64,000 bases of DNA from Dillenia suffruticosa (Eukaryota > Streptophyta > Magnoliopsida > Dilleniales > Dilleniaceae). The notes beneath the pieces were generated by a model that was not told the DNA's origin, made no database searches, and saw only the letters and a list, made by a program, of their open reading frames with translations. This document shows, piece after piece, positions 35,955-50,889 of this stretch. Location: the NCBI GenBank assembly GCA_033439265.1, contig JAVTVX010000013.1, positions 126,501 through 190,500 of the forward strand, given 5' to 3'. A program made the translations under genes and the position numbers. How positions within the stretch are numbered: position 1 is the first letter of the stretch; the number at the start of each line of letters is the position of its first letter.

Positions 35955-37980
35955 CTACACAGAAGATTTAAGTCCGATAATACCTGCAAAAAACAAACGC
36001 TAATCATGTCGGTAAATGCAACAAGAAAAGGGGGAAAACTAGTGTCAAATTAAAGCTCCTACTAAGGCCCCATTTAGAGTCTCAGGCGTAACAATATCAA
36101 GCAGTAAGTGTGCTAAACATACAGAAGCTTTCCAGTTTGCATTATGGTGGCATATGATTTAAGGCAATGAGATTCAAGATGAAATTTCATTTCCACTAAA
36201 TAGAGCATTGGCAAGGTCAGACGAGTGTAATTCTAGCCTTGGCAAATTAAGAGTCCTCCAGGCTTAGCCTACCGCACCCACCTAAGTTTAACTATTTGTG
36301 CTACTGCCCTAGGCAATGGTCATACTTGCTAATGATGGCATCTAACACGATGCAGATTCTCAGGAAGCAAAGAAAGGGAGCCGGTTGATTTTGCATTGGA
36401 ACCTCCTTCCTAAGGGCTGTCCCAAAGGCCAGGCCATTCTATAGGGTTCTAACTTATTTGTTGCCCTAGTCTTAAGTGTGTTCAAAATCCAAATTCACTT
36501 CATACAAGATGTTAATAGGGCCCATAGTAAAATAAATGAATAAAAAAAAGATAGAAAGTAAGAAGTAGGAGGAGGAGCAACATCTACCACAGCCAACTCT
36601 TGCACCAGCATTTCCAGTTGTCTTGCTTAACTCATGTCCACCTGTTGAACAGTATCAACAGTTAGATAATTGGAAAACATGAATTTATATGGTGAAGATT
36701 GAAAGATAAGAATTGAATGCTTTGTCCTCCCCTCAAACAACAACACTAGTGAGCTGGGCAATGTTCAGTTTCCTAACTCAACCAAGACAAAACCTGAAAT
36801 CTCATGTTATTTTGATTTACCTCTATTCGGTGCTAACTTTATTTCTTAATATTTTCTTTTCCTCTCTATTCTAAGACAATACACTAATTTTTAATAAGAA
36901 AAAACCAGCCCAAGTCTCCACCTATGGCATGGATGTTGCTCTCCTCAAGAAAACTCTCCTTTTTGCGTTCCAAGAGTGACACCTTTGCCATGTAAAACAT
37001 CTCAAGTCCCACAGCTGCATTTCATGTAATGGTAATGGTAATGGATACCAAAATTTGATGAGGTGATAGAATAGTAATTGACACAAGGGAGGAAAGACCA
37101 CAAGATTGCTTGGCGAAACCTAATTGCACGAGTACTCTTATTTTCATTGCTCTAGTTTCAATCTACAAACACCCGATACGGTTTCTGAAGGTCAGGAAGC
37201 AAGTAATTGTGCATGAACAGGCAAAGAAGCTATGTACAGCGGACAACGCACATAACATAAAAGGAGTTAGAAATCAAGATGTAACACGATACCTCTGCCA
37301 AGATCATCAGGGTCAGCATGCACAACTACTGCCCTCCCCAATATGGAGTGTTGACCACTTAGCGGAATCTACAAAATTAAGAGTAGAGAAGAAGAAATCA
37401 ATCAGGTCTTCTACAACGCAAAGCCAACAAAGAGCTGAAAATTCAGAGGGGAACACCCTTTCACACAGCCCCCACTTTAGTCTTAGGATTCTGCTACATA
37501 ATCTGAATTCATCATAGAGTGTGCAGGATGCTTTGGAAGACACGATTGTAGCTGTATCCTTAAAGATGTATAAATATGTAATAACTTAAATTAGTTAAAT
37601 GTAAAAAAAGAAAAGAGGCTGGTTTACTTGCGTATCTGTAATTGAAATCTCAGCAACTCCTGCAACAGAGAAAATAAATAAGCTTTAAATTGAAAGAGAT
37701 GAACACCTTTGAAAGCAATGGGAAAAAAGAGTTGAGAAGAGACCATCGGGGCCCGCAAGAATGTTTCCCAAATCACCAGCATGACGCTCCGAATCAGAAG
37801 GAGCTCCATGATGTTTCTTCGATGGATTGAAGTGGGGTCCTGATGACAAAACACCCAACCCAGCAAAATGGAATTGAAGGAAAAAATCAGAAAACCCCAC
37901 ATCAGACAGAGAAAAGAAATCCCAGAACAAGGAAAATATTTGGTACCAAAAAAAAAAAAAAAGAATGAAAATTGAGAATT

Positions 37981-38045
<65 letters not shown>

Positions 38046-38323
38046 AACCTGTGGAGTTGCAGCCATTGGTGGTGTCGCCAAGAGAGTGGATATGGAAGCC
38101 ATGAAGACCTGGAGAGAGTCCCGATATACACCCCGTCACATGTGTTATCCCTGCCAGATTCACAAAACAATCAATACCCAATTGCTCGGTCACTACACAT
38201 ATATATAGAGAGAGAGAGGAGCAAGCCTGAAGGATCCTGAGCAAAGTGAACGGAGCCTCTAATGAGAGGGTCACCGCTGATGAGAGCCACTGCCTTCAGG
38301 GTTGCCATCCCTTGTTGTGCCAT
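35955..38323 (-). CDS. CSD3: Copper/zinc superoxide dismutase, CSD3 type
   Basis: Seven exons on the minus strand: 38323-38227, 38150-38049, 37839-37744, 37659-37628, 37368-37293, 36641-36588 and 35983-35955, encoding 161 residues. It converts superoxide to oxygen and hydrogen peroxide. All metal ligands are visible: Cu by H52, H54, H69 and H126 (GFHIHS, PHFNP, VVHAD); Zn by H69, H77, H86 and D89 ([14 protein letters not shown]). The C63-C152 disulfide pair and Arg149 are kept. [10 protein letters not shown] and the absence of a long transit peptide match CSD3 rather than chloroplast CSD2. Two oddities: intron 1 (76 bp) seems to use a GC donor (CAG|GCTTGC), and the C-terminus is GLKSSV, not the AKL peroxisomal signal of Arabidopsis CSD3. 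Other introns are GT-AG. Confidence 0.94.
37982..38045 (+). repeat. (GA)n microsatellite in SOD intron 2
   Basis: About 64 bp of almost perfect GA dinucleotides, CT on the SOD sense strand. It starts only a few bases after the exon 2 donor (exon ends at 38049), so the 5' end of the intron is essentially a polypyrimidine repeat. Confidence 0.95.
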
Positions 38324-39409
38324 CTTATTTCTTGGGCATTATCAATTATATGATATCTGACGGACGTCAAAACAAAAACAAGAGGTGAACCAAAGGGCGG
38401 ACCCCCGGTTTTGGTGCTCCTGACGTCACGTCTTTGCATTTTCATTTTTCACCTTATCCATTATAACATCATAATATATATGTATATATCGACTTGCAAA
38501 TAATAATAATTCGAGAGGTGTAAACTAGCACTTACAACAGACCATAGAACCCCAAAATCATTTAAATGTAAATTTTGAAAGCCGTGGCCTCAATTTTAAG
38601 GACACAAATTGTAGAGAGAGAATATTATATTAATGCTACTCCGCCTTTCCACTCGTTCAATTCGAAAAGAATAATAATAATAAACTCAAGAAAGCTGGCA
38701 AGTTATTTATGCACCTGGTGCAGCTGTGGATGCAATTAGTACCATATCGACCAGTTAATTTTGACAATCGTTGCTGTTTTTGCATCAACGTCTGAACCAA
38801 AACCAAATAAAAACACATACAACACTAAAGACCCAAAAAACCCATATGCATTCCCATGCTTATCAGGGGGTCTAAACAGAGGCCTGTTCCCCCAGCATAT
38901 GCATGCCAACGACCACTAACTTCGCTGGTAAAGTAATAAAAACCGAACCCTACAAAGAAAAAATGTCAAAATAGGAGTATGAAACCCTCCTCTAACAACA
39001 AACAAGATAATATCCCAACCTTGTGGGACTCGAAGATGCATATGCCCCCACTCGTATTCATATTTTCAATATTGAAAGAAAGCGGGGTGGGTGGGGTAGA
39101 TAAACTTAGACAACAGTTTTACTCCGACATCTTTTCGGAATAAAATTCAAATCAGGGGAAGATCTCCAGTGGCATCAAACCTAAGTCTCAGGCCCACTAA
39201 TCCATAACCTATTCCCCCAAAAAATCATCGACTATAACAATATCTGTTACATGTTTGAAGAGATAAAGAATTATTTCATGGAACACTCCAAAAAGTTCAA
39301 AAACTTGTTAAAAGCTGCCATGTCCTGCAAAATCAGCCACCACTTCAATGCTGACCCTTATTTCGGTATTTAAAGCTAAACTTTCCAGAAGAATTTCTTC
39401 TATTGGGGT
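38324..39409. other. SOD promoter side and DTC 3' flank
   Basis: Both neighbours are on the minus strand, so this stretch holds the SOD upstream region (38324 onward) and, at its right end, the 3' untranslated region of the carrier gene. An ACGTCACGTC-like patch near 38421-38432 resembles plant bZIP-binding ACGT cores but is only suggestive. No gene is seen. Confidence 0.5.
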
Positions 39410-42400
39410 CTACAAGCCAGCGGACTTCTCAAACTTCTGAATTTGGTTGAGGAATATCCATGTCATCTGTAAAACCGTCCAGCCAAATATCAAAACCAAA
39501 TCAAACACGCTTTCAACAAATTCGCAATATGCCTTAAATGTATCCAAATCTCAGAATATCACTGAAAATTTTAAAAATTGGATAGATTACTAGATCCGGT
39601 GCTAACATACAGAATAACAGATAGATGCTACTTTCAAACTTTAAAAGCATGAGTAAATTTATTTACATCTACTTCTAGCAATTGGAAATAATCTGCAAAG
39701 ATGGACTCCAAAGCACTCCCAGCAAATGTGCATGACAGAGAGAGAGAGAGGTATACCATGACATGAGGAGCAATCCTAACACAGTAGACTGGAAACCCTG
39801 TATAGAACTTGAAAGGCCCCCCAGATTTCATGGTTCTCATTGCGCAATCCAAAGAGCCAGTGTATGGTAACTTCCCTTCTGCATCAGGCTGCATCTTTTG
39901 TATTTGTGTTTTAACATAATCAAATGGCAAACTGCATGCTGAGGCAAAAAATCCTGAGACAGCACTTGCTCCTGAAAGAACAGTGACAAAACTAAGTTAA
40001 CTTCAAATCAATAAACCAGCCAAAGTGGTGGGGGCGAATAAATGAATAAAATTTTTCTTCTATTTTCTTTTCCACAATAAGAGAGTTACAACTTAAAGCT
40101 ATAGACAAAAATTTCAATCCTCTTGCATTTGTCTTATTTTATTTAGCAGGCTAACTTACCCAGCACAGTAGCAGCTTCACCTAAACCAAGGGAATCCTTG
40201 AAAAACTCAGCAGTTTGATCATAGGAGGCAAGCATTCCCATATTCAATGCCATTGCTCGCACTACAGTTGGACCTGCACCTTTCCATAGTGCTAGAACAC
40301 CTTCATCTGCCACAATTCGATAGAGTGCATGGAATGCATTTGTGTAGTTCCTACGCTGAGCAGCTGGTAGAGTTGCATCAGCCTGCATACGGATGAGTGC
40401 TAAATCTGCAGGATTACCAACACATGCTCCTATTGCTCCGGCTGTTAGACCGCATAGAGCTTTCTGATAGAGAGGTAATGGCTTCCCATCATTGGCTTCA
40501 GTAGCTTTATTTGTCAAGATTCTAATCAAACAAACAATACACAATCATTCATATTCCAAGTAAAATTTAAAGTAAACCGCCTGCCACCAAAGAGCCGTCT
40601 GATATAGCATGTATAGCCACTAATTGAACAAAAAAGAAGGGAGCACATCCATCTCTCATTTCCTTCGCACCAAAATTCTACTATGTAGAGAAGGAAATCC
40701 AACACGTTCAGAATAGCATAAATCAGGCATTGAAGAAAGTTTTCGCCTATTCAAAAGATGGTCCAGACTTTGTCAAAAACCCAAGGTAGCAACTAGCTTG
40801 CTTTATAGGCCTAAGAGATAACAACCAATTAATGGCCAGCTTGAAACAAGAACAAAATATCACCTACTTAACTTAAGTGCAACTTACAGAACAACCTAAC
40901 ACAAAGTGACCTGGTTCTCTCACAGTAAAAGGTATATATTTCTTAGGATGGCATTCCTTTATATTTTCGAGGAAGAATCAGCGAGTCAAACTCAGGAGTT
41001 AGCCTTACAAGTAACTTGGGGCAATGGAATGAATGATTTAGATTGTTTGTCGGTATGGGGCAGCATTTAGATTGTTAGTTTATTGGTATAGGGCAGTAAT
41101 GAAATAATTCTCAACAACAAGCCACAAGTAGTTGGAAATCCATGGCCATTTGGCACAATTGAAGGCTTAAACTGAAGCCTGCCCTCTAGATGCCCCCAAA
41201 AGAGATGTCACAACAGGCCAAGCAATGGGATATTAATACAAGAAGGAATTTGAAACAGGAGATATGTAAGAACTCCACAAACTCCAGAGAAATCATACTT
41301 GACAAACACATCTATATTTATAGTAATTTACCCATTTTATCTATAAATACCATTTACAATGGACAGATCAGAATATATGGTGTCACACCAAACCAAAGTC
41401 ACTCATAGGACTTAAATGAGTATAATATTTATGATTGATTTTACTTTATTTTTAAATAAATATTACACTAATGACATTTGACATGTTAGGATTGATGGAG
41501 GATAAGGAAAGTGAAGAAGAATGAACTAAATTGCAGCAATTATGCAAATAATGAAAAATTGGACAACAATACTCTTTCATTAGTACGTGGACATATTGAT
41601 TACAAGAGGCAATGCAAAAAGTTTTGAAGATTTATTGCAATAAAATTTCCTTTCCCAATTGTACATTCAAGAGGAAATTGGGATGGAATTGAAGATATTG
41701 AAGATTTTTATTCCATTCCTAATATTTAGGAAAAGGAATTTTTGAAGATGTAAATCTCAAGTTATTTTGTCTTTTAGAAACTTTTATTTTGAATTTCTAG
41801 GATATTATCTTTTAGGGAATTTTATCCTCTCTTAGAAAACAATTTGAATAATTTTCCCTAAGGTAAAAAAAATAGAAAAAGTTCCTCCCTTCCTTTAGGA
41901 ATAGCAGCCGGCACCCTAGGTATATATATGTGTTTATTTTCCTAATCAAGGGACATTGTTTTTGGTGTGCAGCCCCAAAGGGGGCAGCAGCTGGCTGCTT
42001 GAGAAAAAGCACATTTTCTTCTTTCTTATTCTTGGTAGAGAGACATTCTTTTGTAGAAGGAAAAAAAGGCTGCAGCCGTGGGATTATTTGATTCCTCTTG
42101 TCATTTCACATTCTTTGGCATCAATAAAATCATTTGTGAGTTTTACTTTTATTATGTTTTGTTTTTAAATTAATTTTCTAGTCGAAAGTTTATTGAATCA
42201 TTGATTTTCAATGATTATGAGATTTAATTGGGTATATTAATTTAATATATCATAGATATTTATTTAATTTATGTACTTCATGGATCATAATTTTCTAGGG
42301 TTTATCGAATAGTGACAAATATTTAATTGTCCTAAAATAATTTACAATCAATTAAAACGGTAAATCCGTAATTGTTTTTAGTTTTAATTTAGTAGTGAAT

Positions 42401-44730
42401 GACATCTATATCATGAAATTGAATAATCTAATCTCAGCAGTCCAGTTGTGTGTTTGTCACTTAGAATTGGGTCTCTCTAGATCTTAATATTGTCGAAACA
42501 TTAAATCCAATAAGAGTCACTTGGGTTGTCTTTCGATTAGGGAAGTAATTAATGATGGTATCTTAATTACCGAAAAAATAAGGAGATTGATCGTTTCATG
42601 ATACTTAACGGCTATTACCAATTTATCTATGGTTATTGAAATCGTTTGGTAGATCGATGATCAATGGCATGAAATCAAGGTGGAAATAATTCCTTTGGCT
42701 AGGATTTCTATTCATTGATATTTTATCTTTTAATTGATAGTATTTGATTTTCTAATTTTAGTTAATTTTATTGATTTTGTTAATTTTAGATAATTTCTCA
42801 AATCCCTACATTTTTATTTTTCTTTTCCTTAAAAGAAATAAATCTGCCATTCCCTATGGATACGACCCTACTCACCCTAGACTCATCTTTTGTGAAATAG
42901 GTATTTTAATTTTTGATTGGATTGACACTCACCGATCACAAAAGAGTGGAATGCCTGAATTAGTTACCAATTATGCCAAGAACATGAAAGCGATGGAGAA
43001 AAAGGACAAAAGAACCACAAGTAACTTAAAAGACAAGTTACTGGAAGTGAAGGAATACACACTTGAATGATCCAAGTCGAGCGGTTGTATATGTAGCCTG
43101 TCTGAGTAATCCAGCAGATAATCCCTACAAAAGAAACACAAAGTTTAGATGAAATAACAAAAGAGGGTAAACATATCAACCAGCAAAAACCATAAACCAC
43201 CCCAACCCCCATCCACCTCCCAAAAAGAAAAATAAAAATAGAAAAGAAGTGATAGATTAAAAGAGAAAGCCTCCTTTTCGAAAGACTAAAAGTTAGTAGC
43301 GTCAAGAATGATAAACTGTAAGAAATATGTACCGTGAACCCCAAGAAATGTATATTCCAGAATTAACGACAGAGAACAAAGTGTTTAAAGGAAAAAATAT
43401 GCCTTGAACTAAAGCAATTGGGAAAAACATAAGCAAGAAACATGAGTGAGACTTCATAATAGACACATCAAGAACCCTGGATGCTGGTAAGATTAATTTC
43501 ATTGGTCTTGTTTAAATGGAGAGAACACCAATGACCGACCTTAGGAAAACCAAGTTCATCCCAAACAAGGAAATGGTAAAGCACAGGATTGCTGCAACAC
43601 CCAAACCACATAAAACTATTAATTGTGAGAGCAGAGACATATGCACACAAGGCAGCAATGATATCTTTCTAGAATTCCAAGCCTAGCTCCTACAAACTAG
43701 TAAGACAGAAGTCAGTAATCTAAGGTCCGGCTGCAAAAGACAACAACATAGGTCAAGGGGTTTTTTTGGTTTCCTTTTTCACTAATTCTCCACTAAATTA
43801 TGAGACTTATACCTCAACTAGAACCTGCCCCCAACCCACCATTGAGCATAAGGAAACCCATTAATAGTTGATGAATTGATGTTCTCAAGAGTTGTAAAAA
43901 GGAAAAAGGAATTGAATTCCCAAAAGAAGAACATTCGTGGGGGTGGAGAAACCTTTGGTGGTTCTTGTGAATACTTTTCTCAAGTGCAAGTTCTTTTTTT
44001 GGTAGACTTGTAAGTCATTTGAATCTTTTGTTGAGGTAGTTGAGATTTCATAGATTCCTCGTTGTTGTAGCTTTATGGGTTAGCAACACCTTGGTGCTCT
44101 ACTAGTCTATGTTTAATGTGGATAATATTTTTTAAATTATAACTAAAAAAAAAAGAGAGAAAGCCCGAAATGAGGCACGATTAATCAGCAAAAATTAAAT
44201 CACCCGGGTAGGGCGGACAGAGGAGTTGAAGAAAGTAATCGGGGTGCATTAAGAAAATTCATAAATTTTGGGGCGGAAGATCTTTTTCACCTTAAGATAA
44301 AAAATGACAATTTGAGAAATGATGCCGTCAACCTTGTTCATGCGAATCAAGAAAAAGCAAACATGAATAAAAAAAAGACTAGATCTAGAAAGGTGAAAAG
44401 AATAGAAGTAAAGAAAGAAGCAAACCTTGTAGAAGGCACCAATACCCTCATTTTGAAGCATATTTCTGGTGACCTGAGCAGCTGATCCCTGGCCTAATTG
44501 AATCCTCACCTGCGGCCAAAAACGCAAAACAATAGCAACATGAAACCCCCAAGATCTCCAAAAACGAGAGAGAGAGAGAGAGAGAGAGAGAGGAAGAGAG
44601 AGAGAACCTTGATCATATCGATAGGTTGGATGACACAGGTGGCGAGCATACCGGAAGTTCCGCCATTGACGAATGGCTTGACAGTGGTCCACACTCCCGC
44701 AGTTGCTGGCTTAGCCTTCTCCTCTCCCAT
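39410..44730 (-). CDS. DTC: Mitochondrial dicarboxylate/tricarboxylate carrier
   Basis: Six exons on the minus strand: 44730-44608, 44509-44426, 43124-43063, 40521-40160, 39971-39757 and 39466-39410. They splice in frame into 300 residues (Arabidopsis DTC is 298). It is a mitochondrial carrier family protein that exchanges 2-oxoglutarate, malate, oxaloacetate and citrate-type acids across the inner membrane. The three repeats each carry the signature: QPIDMIKVRIQLG, NPADLALIRMQAD and LPFDYVKTQIQKM. The conserved starts (KPFVNGGTSGMLATC) and ends (TWIFLNQIQKFEKSAGL) match plant DTC closely. The leader has a (CT)n tract and GAA repeats directly before the ATG. Intron 3 is 2.5 kb and contains a solo LTR (41484-42938). 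Confidence 0.97.
41484..42938 (+). mobile_element. Probable solo LTR of an LTR retrotransposon in DTC intron 3
   Basis: About 1.45 kb starting TGTTAGGATTGATGG. It has an internal TATATATATG promoter-like patch (41920-41932) and an AATAAA signal near 42123. It ends with CTATGGATACGACCCTACTC and GACACTCACCGATCA, the kind of 3' LTR end common in plant Gypsy-type elements. No internal coding region or second LTR is present, so it is a fossil left by LTR recombination. Ends are approximate and no target-site duplication could be fixed. Confidence 0.6.
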
Positions 44731-44761
44731 TTCTTCTTCTTCTTCTCAGATCAAACAAATT

Positions 44762-44763
<2 letters not shown>

Positions 44764-44800
<37 letters not shown>
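44764..44800 (+). repeat. (GA)n tract in the DTC leader
   Basis: Dinucleotide run, CT on the transcript strand, about 34 bp upstream of the carrier ATG, followed by GAA triplets. A second GA run (about 44568-44604) sits just inside intron 1. CT-rich leaders of this kind are frequent at plant housekeeping promoters. Confidence 0.9.
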
Positions 44801-44802
<2 letters not shown>

Positions 44803-46510
44803 AGACGATGCGCAGAGGAGGAGAAAGAAAAGGTGTGGAATTGGGAACTCCTGTACCCTTTCTTTTAGTTTTGCTCAAAAAAAGTGCGAGCGCACAAGTA
44901 AAGAAAAGGGGTCTACAACTTTACTGCCACTTGAGTTGCCACAAATTTACCAAAATAACGTGAAGATGGAAGCTGTCCATTAATGGCAGTTTGGACTTTT
45001 CGGTTTGGGAAAGGCTTAGGGAAAGCAGAGCACCGCCCGGTTCGGAAAAATAAAATGGAAGGGGACAAAGGACAAGTCTTGGTAAATTACGCCGCATTGT
45101 CTCGGGTGTTCCGGATGAGATTTTGATTTTGATTTTGTATTTATTAAGGTAAATTTTTTATTTCTTTACAAATCCCACTCCATCTGCACTCCACCTCATT
45201 AGTTCTTATTTATTTTTTTTTTTGGTCACTTAATTTATGAAATGTTTAATCGGGGGGGGGGGGGGGAGAGAGAGAGAGAGAGAGAGAGATTTCTTCCATT
45301 TCTTGAATAGTCGGACAAGATTGGACGAGTTCGGATCCGACCCAACTTCTTCTCCCACCTTCCTACTCTACCGATCAAGGATTTAGGATGCTATCCACTT
45401 GCTGCCATAACAAGATATTCTATGCCGCTTCCCCACCATCAATCGTTGAGGCTTGAGCCAATATCAGCGCTCATTCCTCAAGTGTCTCTTTCCAAATCTT
45501 AATTAAAATCAATTCTTTCCATAAAAGCATAGAATCATTGGAAAAATAATTATAATAAACTAATAATCATAAAGCCACGCTGCAAGATATAGCCCGGCCC
45601 CCTTTTGTCTTTTTTTTTTTTGCCCCAATTGGGAATAGCACGTGCGTGCACATGCTTCTGCTTCAATACATATATATGTTCATTACTCTTACTATGATGC
45701 AATTCCTTGGAAGCTACATGTGTTATGCTCCTAAATGAGAGGGATCCTGCGGATAACCTGTTGCTTTTCATGAGTGCAAAATGGATTTTTTTTTTTTTTT
45801 TTGTATTATATCAACCGGTATATAAAATTATGATCTGACTAATTCGATCCGAGATTTATAATGGCTCATTAAAAAGAGGGACGTGGTAAATTTAAATATT
45901 ATAGTTAAAATATTTATCGCAATTTCTAATGTGCATTTATTCATTTCGATGTTAAGTAGAGGGTTTAGTCCATATTTTTTATTTAGGCCCAATTTATGAT
46001 TGTGGCTCCATGGCCTAGCCCATAATTTTAGAATCGGATTGATTTAATTGATCTCTTTTGTCCGAAATTGGGCCCAAAATGGTTAGTGGAAGGATGGGAA
46101 ACAATATGTAGGCTTCAGCTTCGAGGCGGGGTGGGCTTAGGCCTGCATGAGTTGCGACTGCCTGCCTTAGATGTAGGTGTAGATTAATTTTGGTGTAATG
46201 TTTTTTTGTGGTGCTAATTTTTGGTGTAATGTTGAGAGTGGGTATGGATATGTGTAAGTGTGGTCCACCTCCACCCATTTGAGGTTCTTCAAATGCATAA
46301 AATTAGTTTCTCCCCGTGTAATCGCTGTCATGTTTTTGTCGGTAACTTAACATGTAAGTGTTCAAAATTATAGTTTAGTGATCACAATCTCACTCTCTCA
46401 ATTTGGTGATTCGAATTGAAATATGTATAACCAAAAACAGAAAAAAAAAAAAAACCGAGCAAGTATCAATCAAACTTTATACTCTTCATTCATTTGCTTC
46501 CCTTCCCCAT

Positions 46511-46511
<1 letters not shown>

Positions 46512-46547
<36 letters not shown>
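46512..46547 (+). repeat. (CT)n microsatellite upstream of alpha-tubulin
   Basis: About 36 bp of CT dinucleotides roughly 520 bp before the tubulin ATG. Confidence 0.95.
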
Positions 46548-46549
<2 letters not shown>

Positions 46550-47065
46550 CATACATATATTAAATTTAGATGGCATATCTAGCGGAATAAACTGAGTAAG
46601 ATTTAAATTTTTAAATAGTTTGGTTTAAACAAATGCTAAATATTTAGAAAACGTCACATTCATTTGCAGCGTTAAATCTAAAGCATTAACGATGATCATT
46701 ATTTTTAAAATAGGAAACTCGATTATTTTGATATGGGCTGTGTGATGAACATATAATTTGTGGGCCGGGGGGGGGACGTGAGTGGGCCACACACAACTAA
46801 GGAAGCGCCGATTGGGGTCTCATCTACGGACTCAAAACCATTCCTCAAATCCAATTCAATTTCAATCATAAATCCCCACATTCACAAAACAAACCCACCC
46901 CCCACCCCTCTCCTTCTCCCCCCGCCCGCTCTCACATTACATTTGCCGTCCTGAGAACATTTATTTGGACACAAACAATCTCTCCCCCCCTTTCTCTCTT
47001 TGGATCCCATTGCGGTCGCGGCAAGAGGCTCTTCACCCTCGTAGTCAGTATCACAAGAGAGAGAA

Positions 47066-50477
<3,412 letters not shown>

Positions 50478-50889
50478 ATGCAATTTCTGGATATGTTATA
50501 TCAATGTTATGTTTTGAAACATTTCATTGTGGTTGTTTTGTGCCTCATTTGTACTGCCACGATCAAACATGCTCTAGTCCTGTCTTTTGTTGCAATTGAT
50601 GCTTCTGGTGAGTTGTAATAATTCTAGTATTGTATTGTTAATTGTGATAGGTCTTTGGATCCAAATGTGCATGTGGATGCTCGAGTTTTATGGAAAAACA
50701 TTTGCACCTTGATATTCTTTGATATGGTTGCCGTGAACAATTTATTATTTGCTGGAATAAAATGCTAGCATGATGATTAGCCAACAGCATGGCTCGTCTG
50801 GTAGGAAGGTGTGCCTTGGTCAATCACCATCTTTCTGGTTTGCATGATGATAGGACAGGAAAAGCATAATAGGAAACTTAATAGAAACT
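50478..50889 (+). other. Tubulin 3' flank
   Basis: Expected 3' untranslated region (T/G-rich with AATAATTCTAG near 50619) and flank. No second gene is visible. AGCATAATAGGAAA occurs twice (50862 and 50898) at the edge of the LINE debris. Confidence 0.5.

Larger units (their letters stand above)
44731..47065. other. Divergent intergenic region between DTC and alpha-tubulin
   Basis: The two genes are transcribed away from each other, so this 2.3 kb holds both promoters. It contains a 15-base G run joined to (GA)n at 45252-45289, T-runs near 45209 and 45787-45803, a (CT)n tract at 46512-46547 and another G run near 46767-46775. The last about 100 bp are C-rich and probably tubulin leader. No protein-like frame is recognised. 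Confidence 0.55.

Noticed and set aside
37624-38274. Long minus-strand frame of over 200 codons across the SOD introns
   Set aside because: It reads through SOD exons plus the (CT)n intron repeat; the true exons are spliced with consistent phases.
43263-44166. AGAGAAAGCC at 43263 and 44157 around an A-tailed 880-bp segment, like a retroinsertion with target duplication
   Set aside because: The repeat is short and purine-rich, so chance matches are likely; the segment shows no element features.
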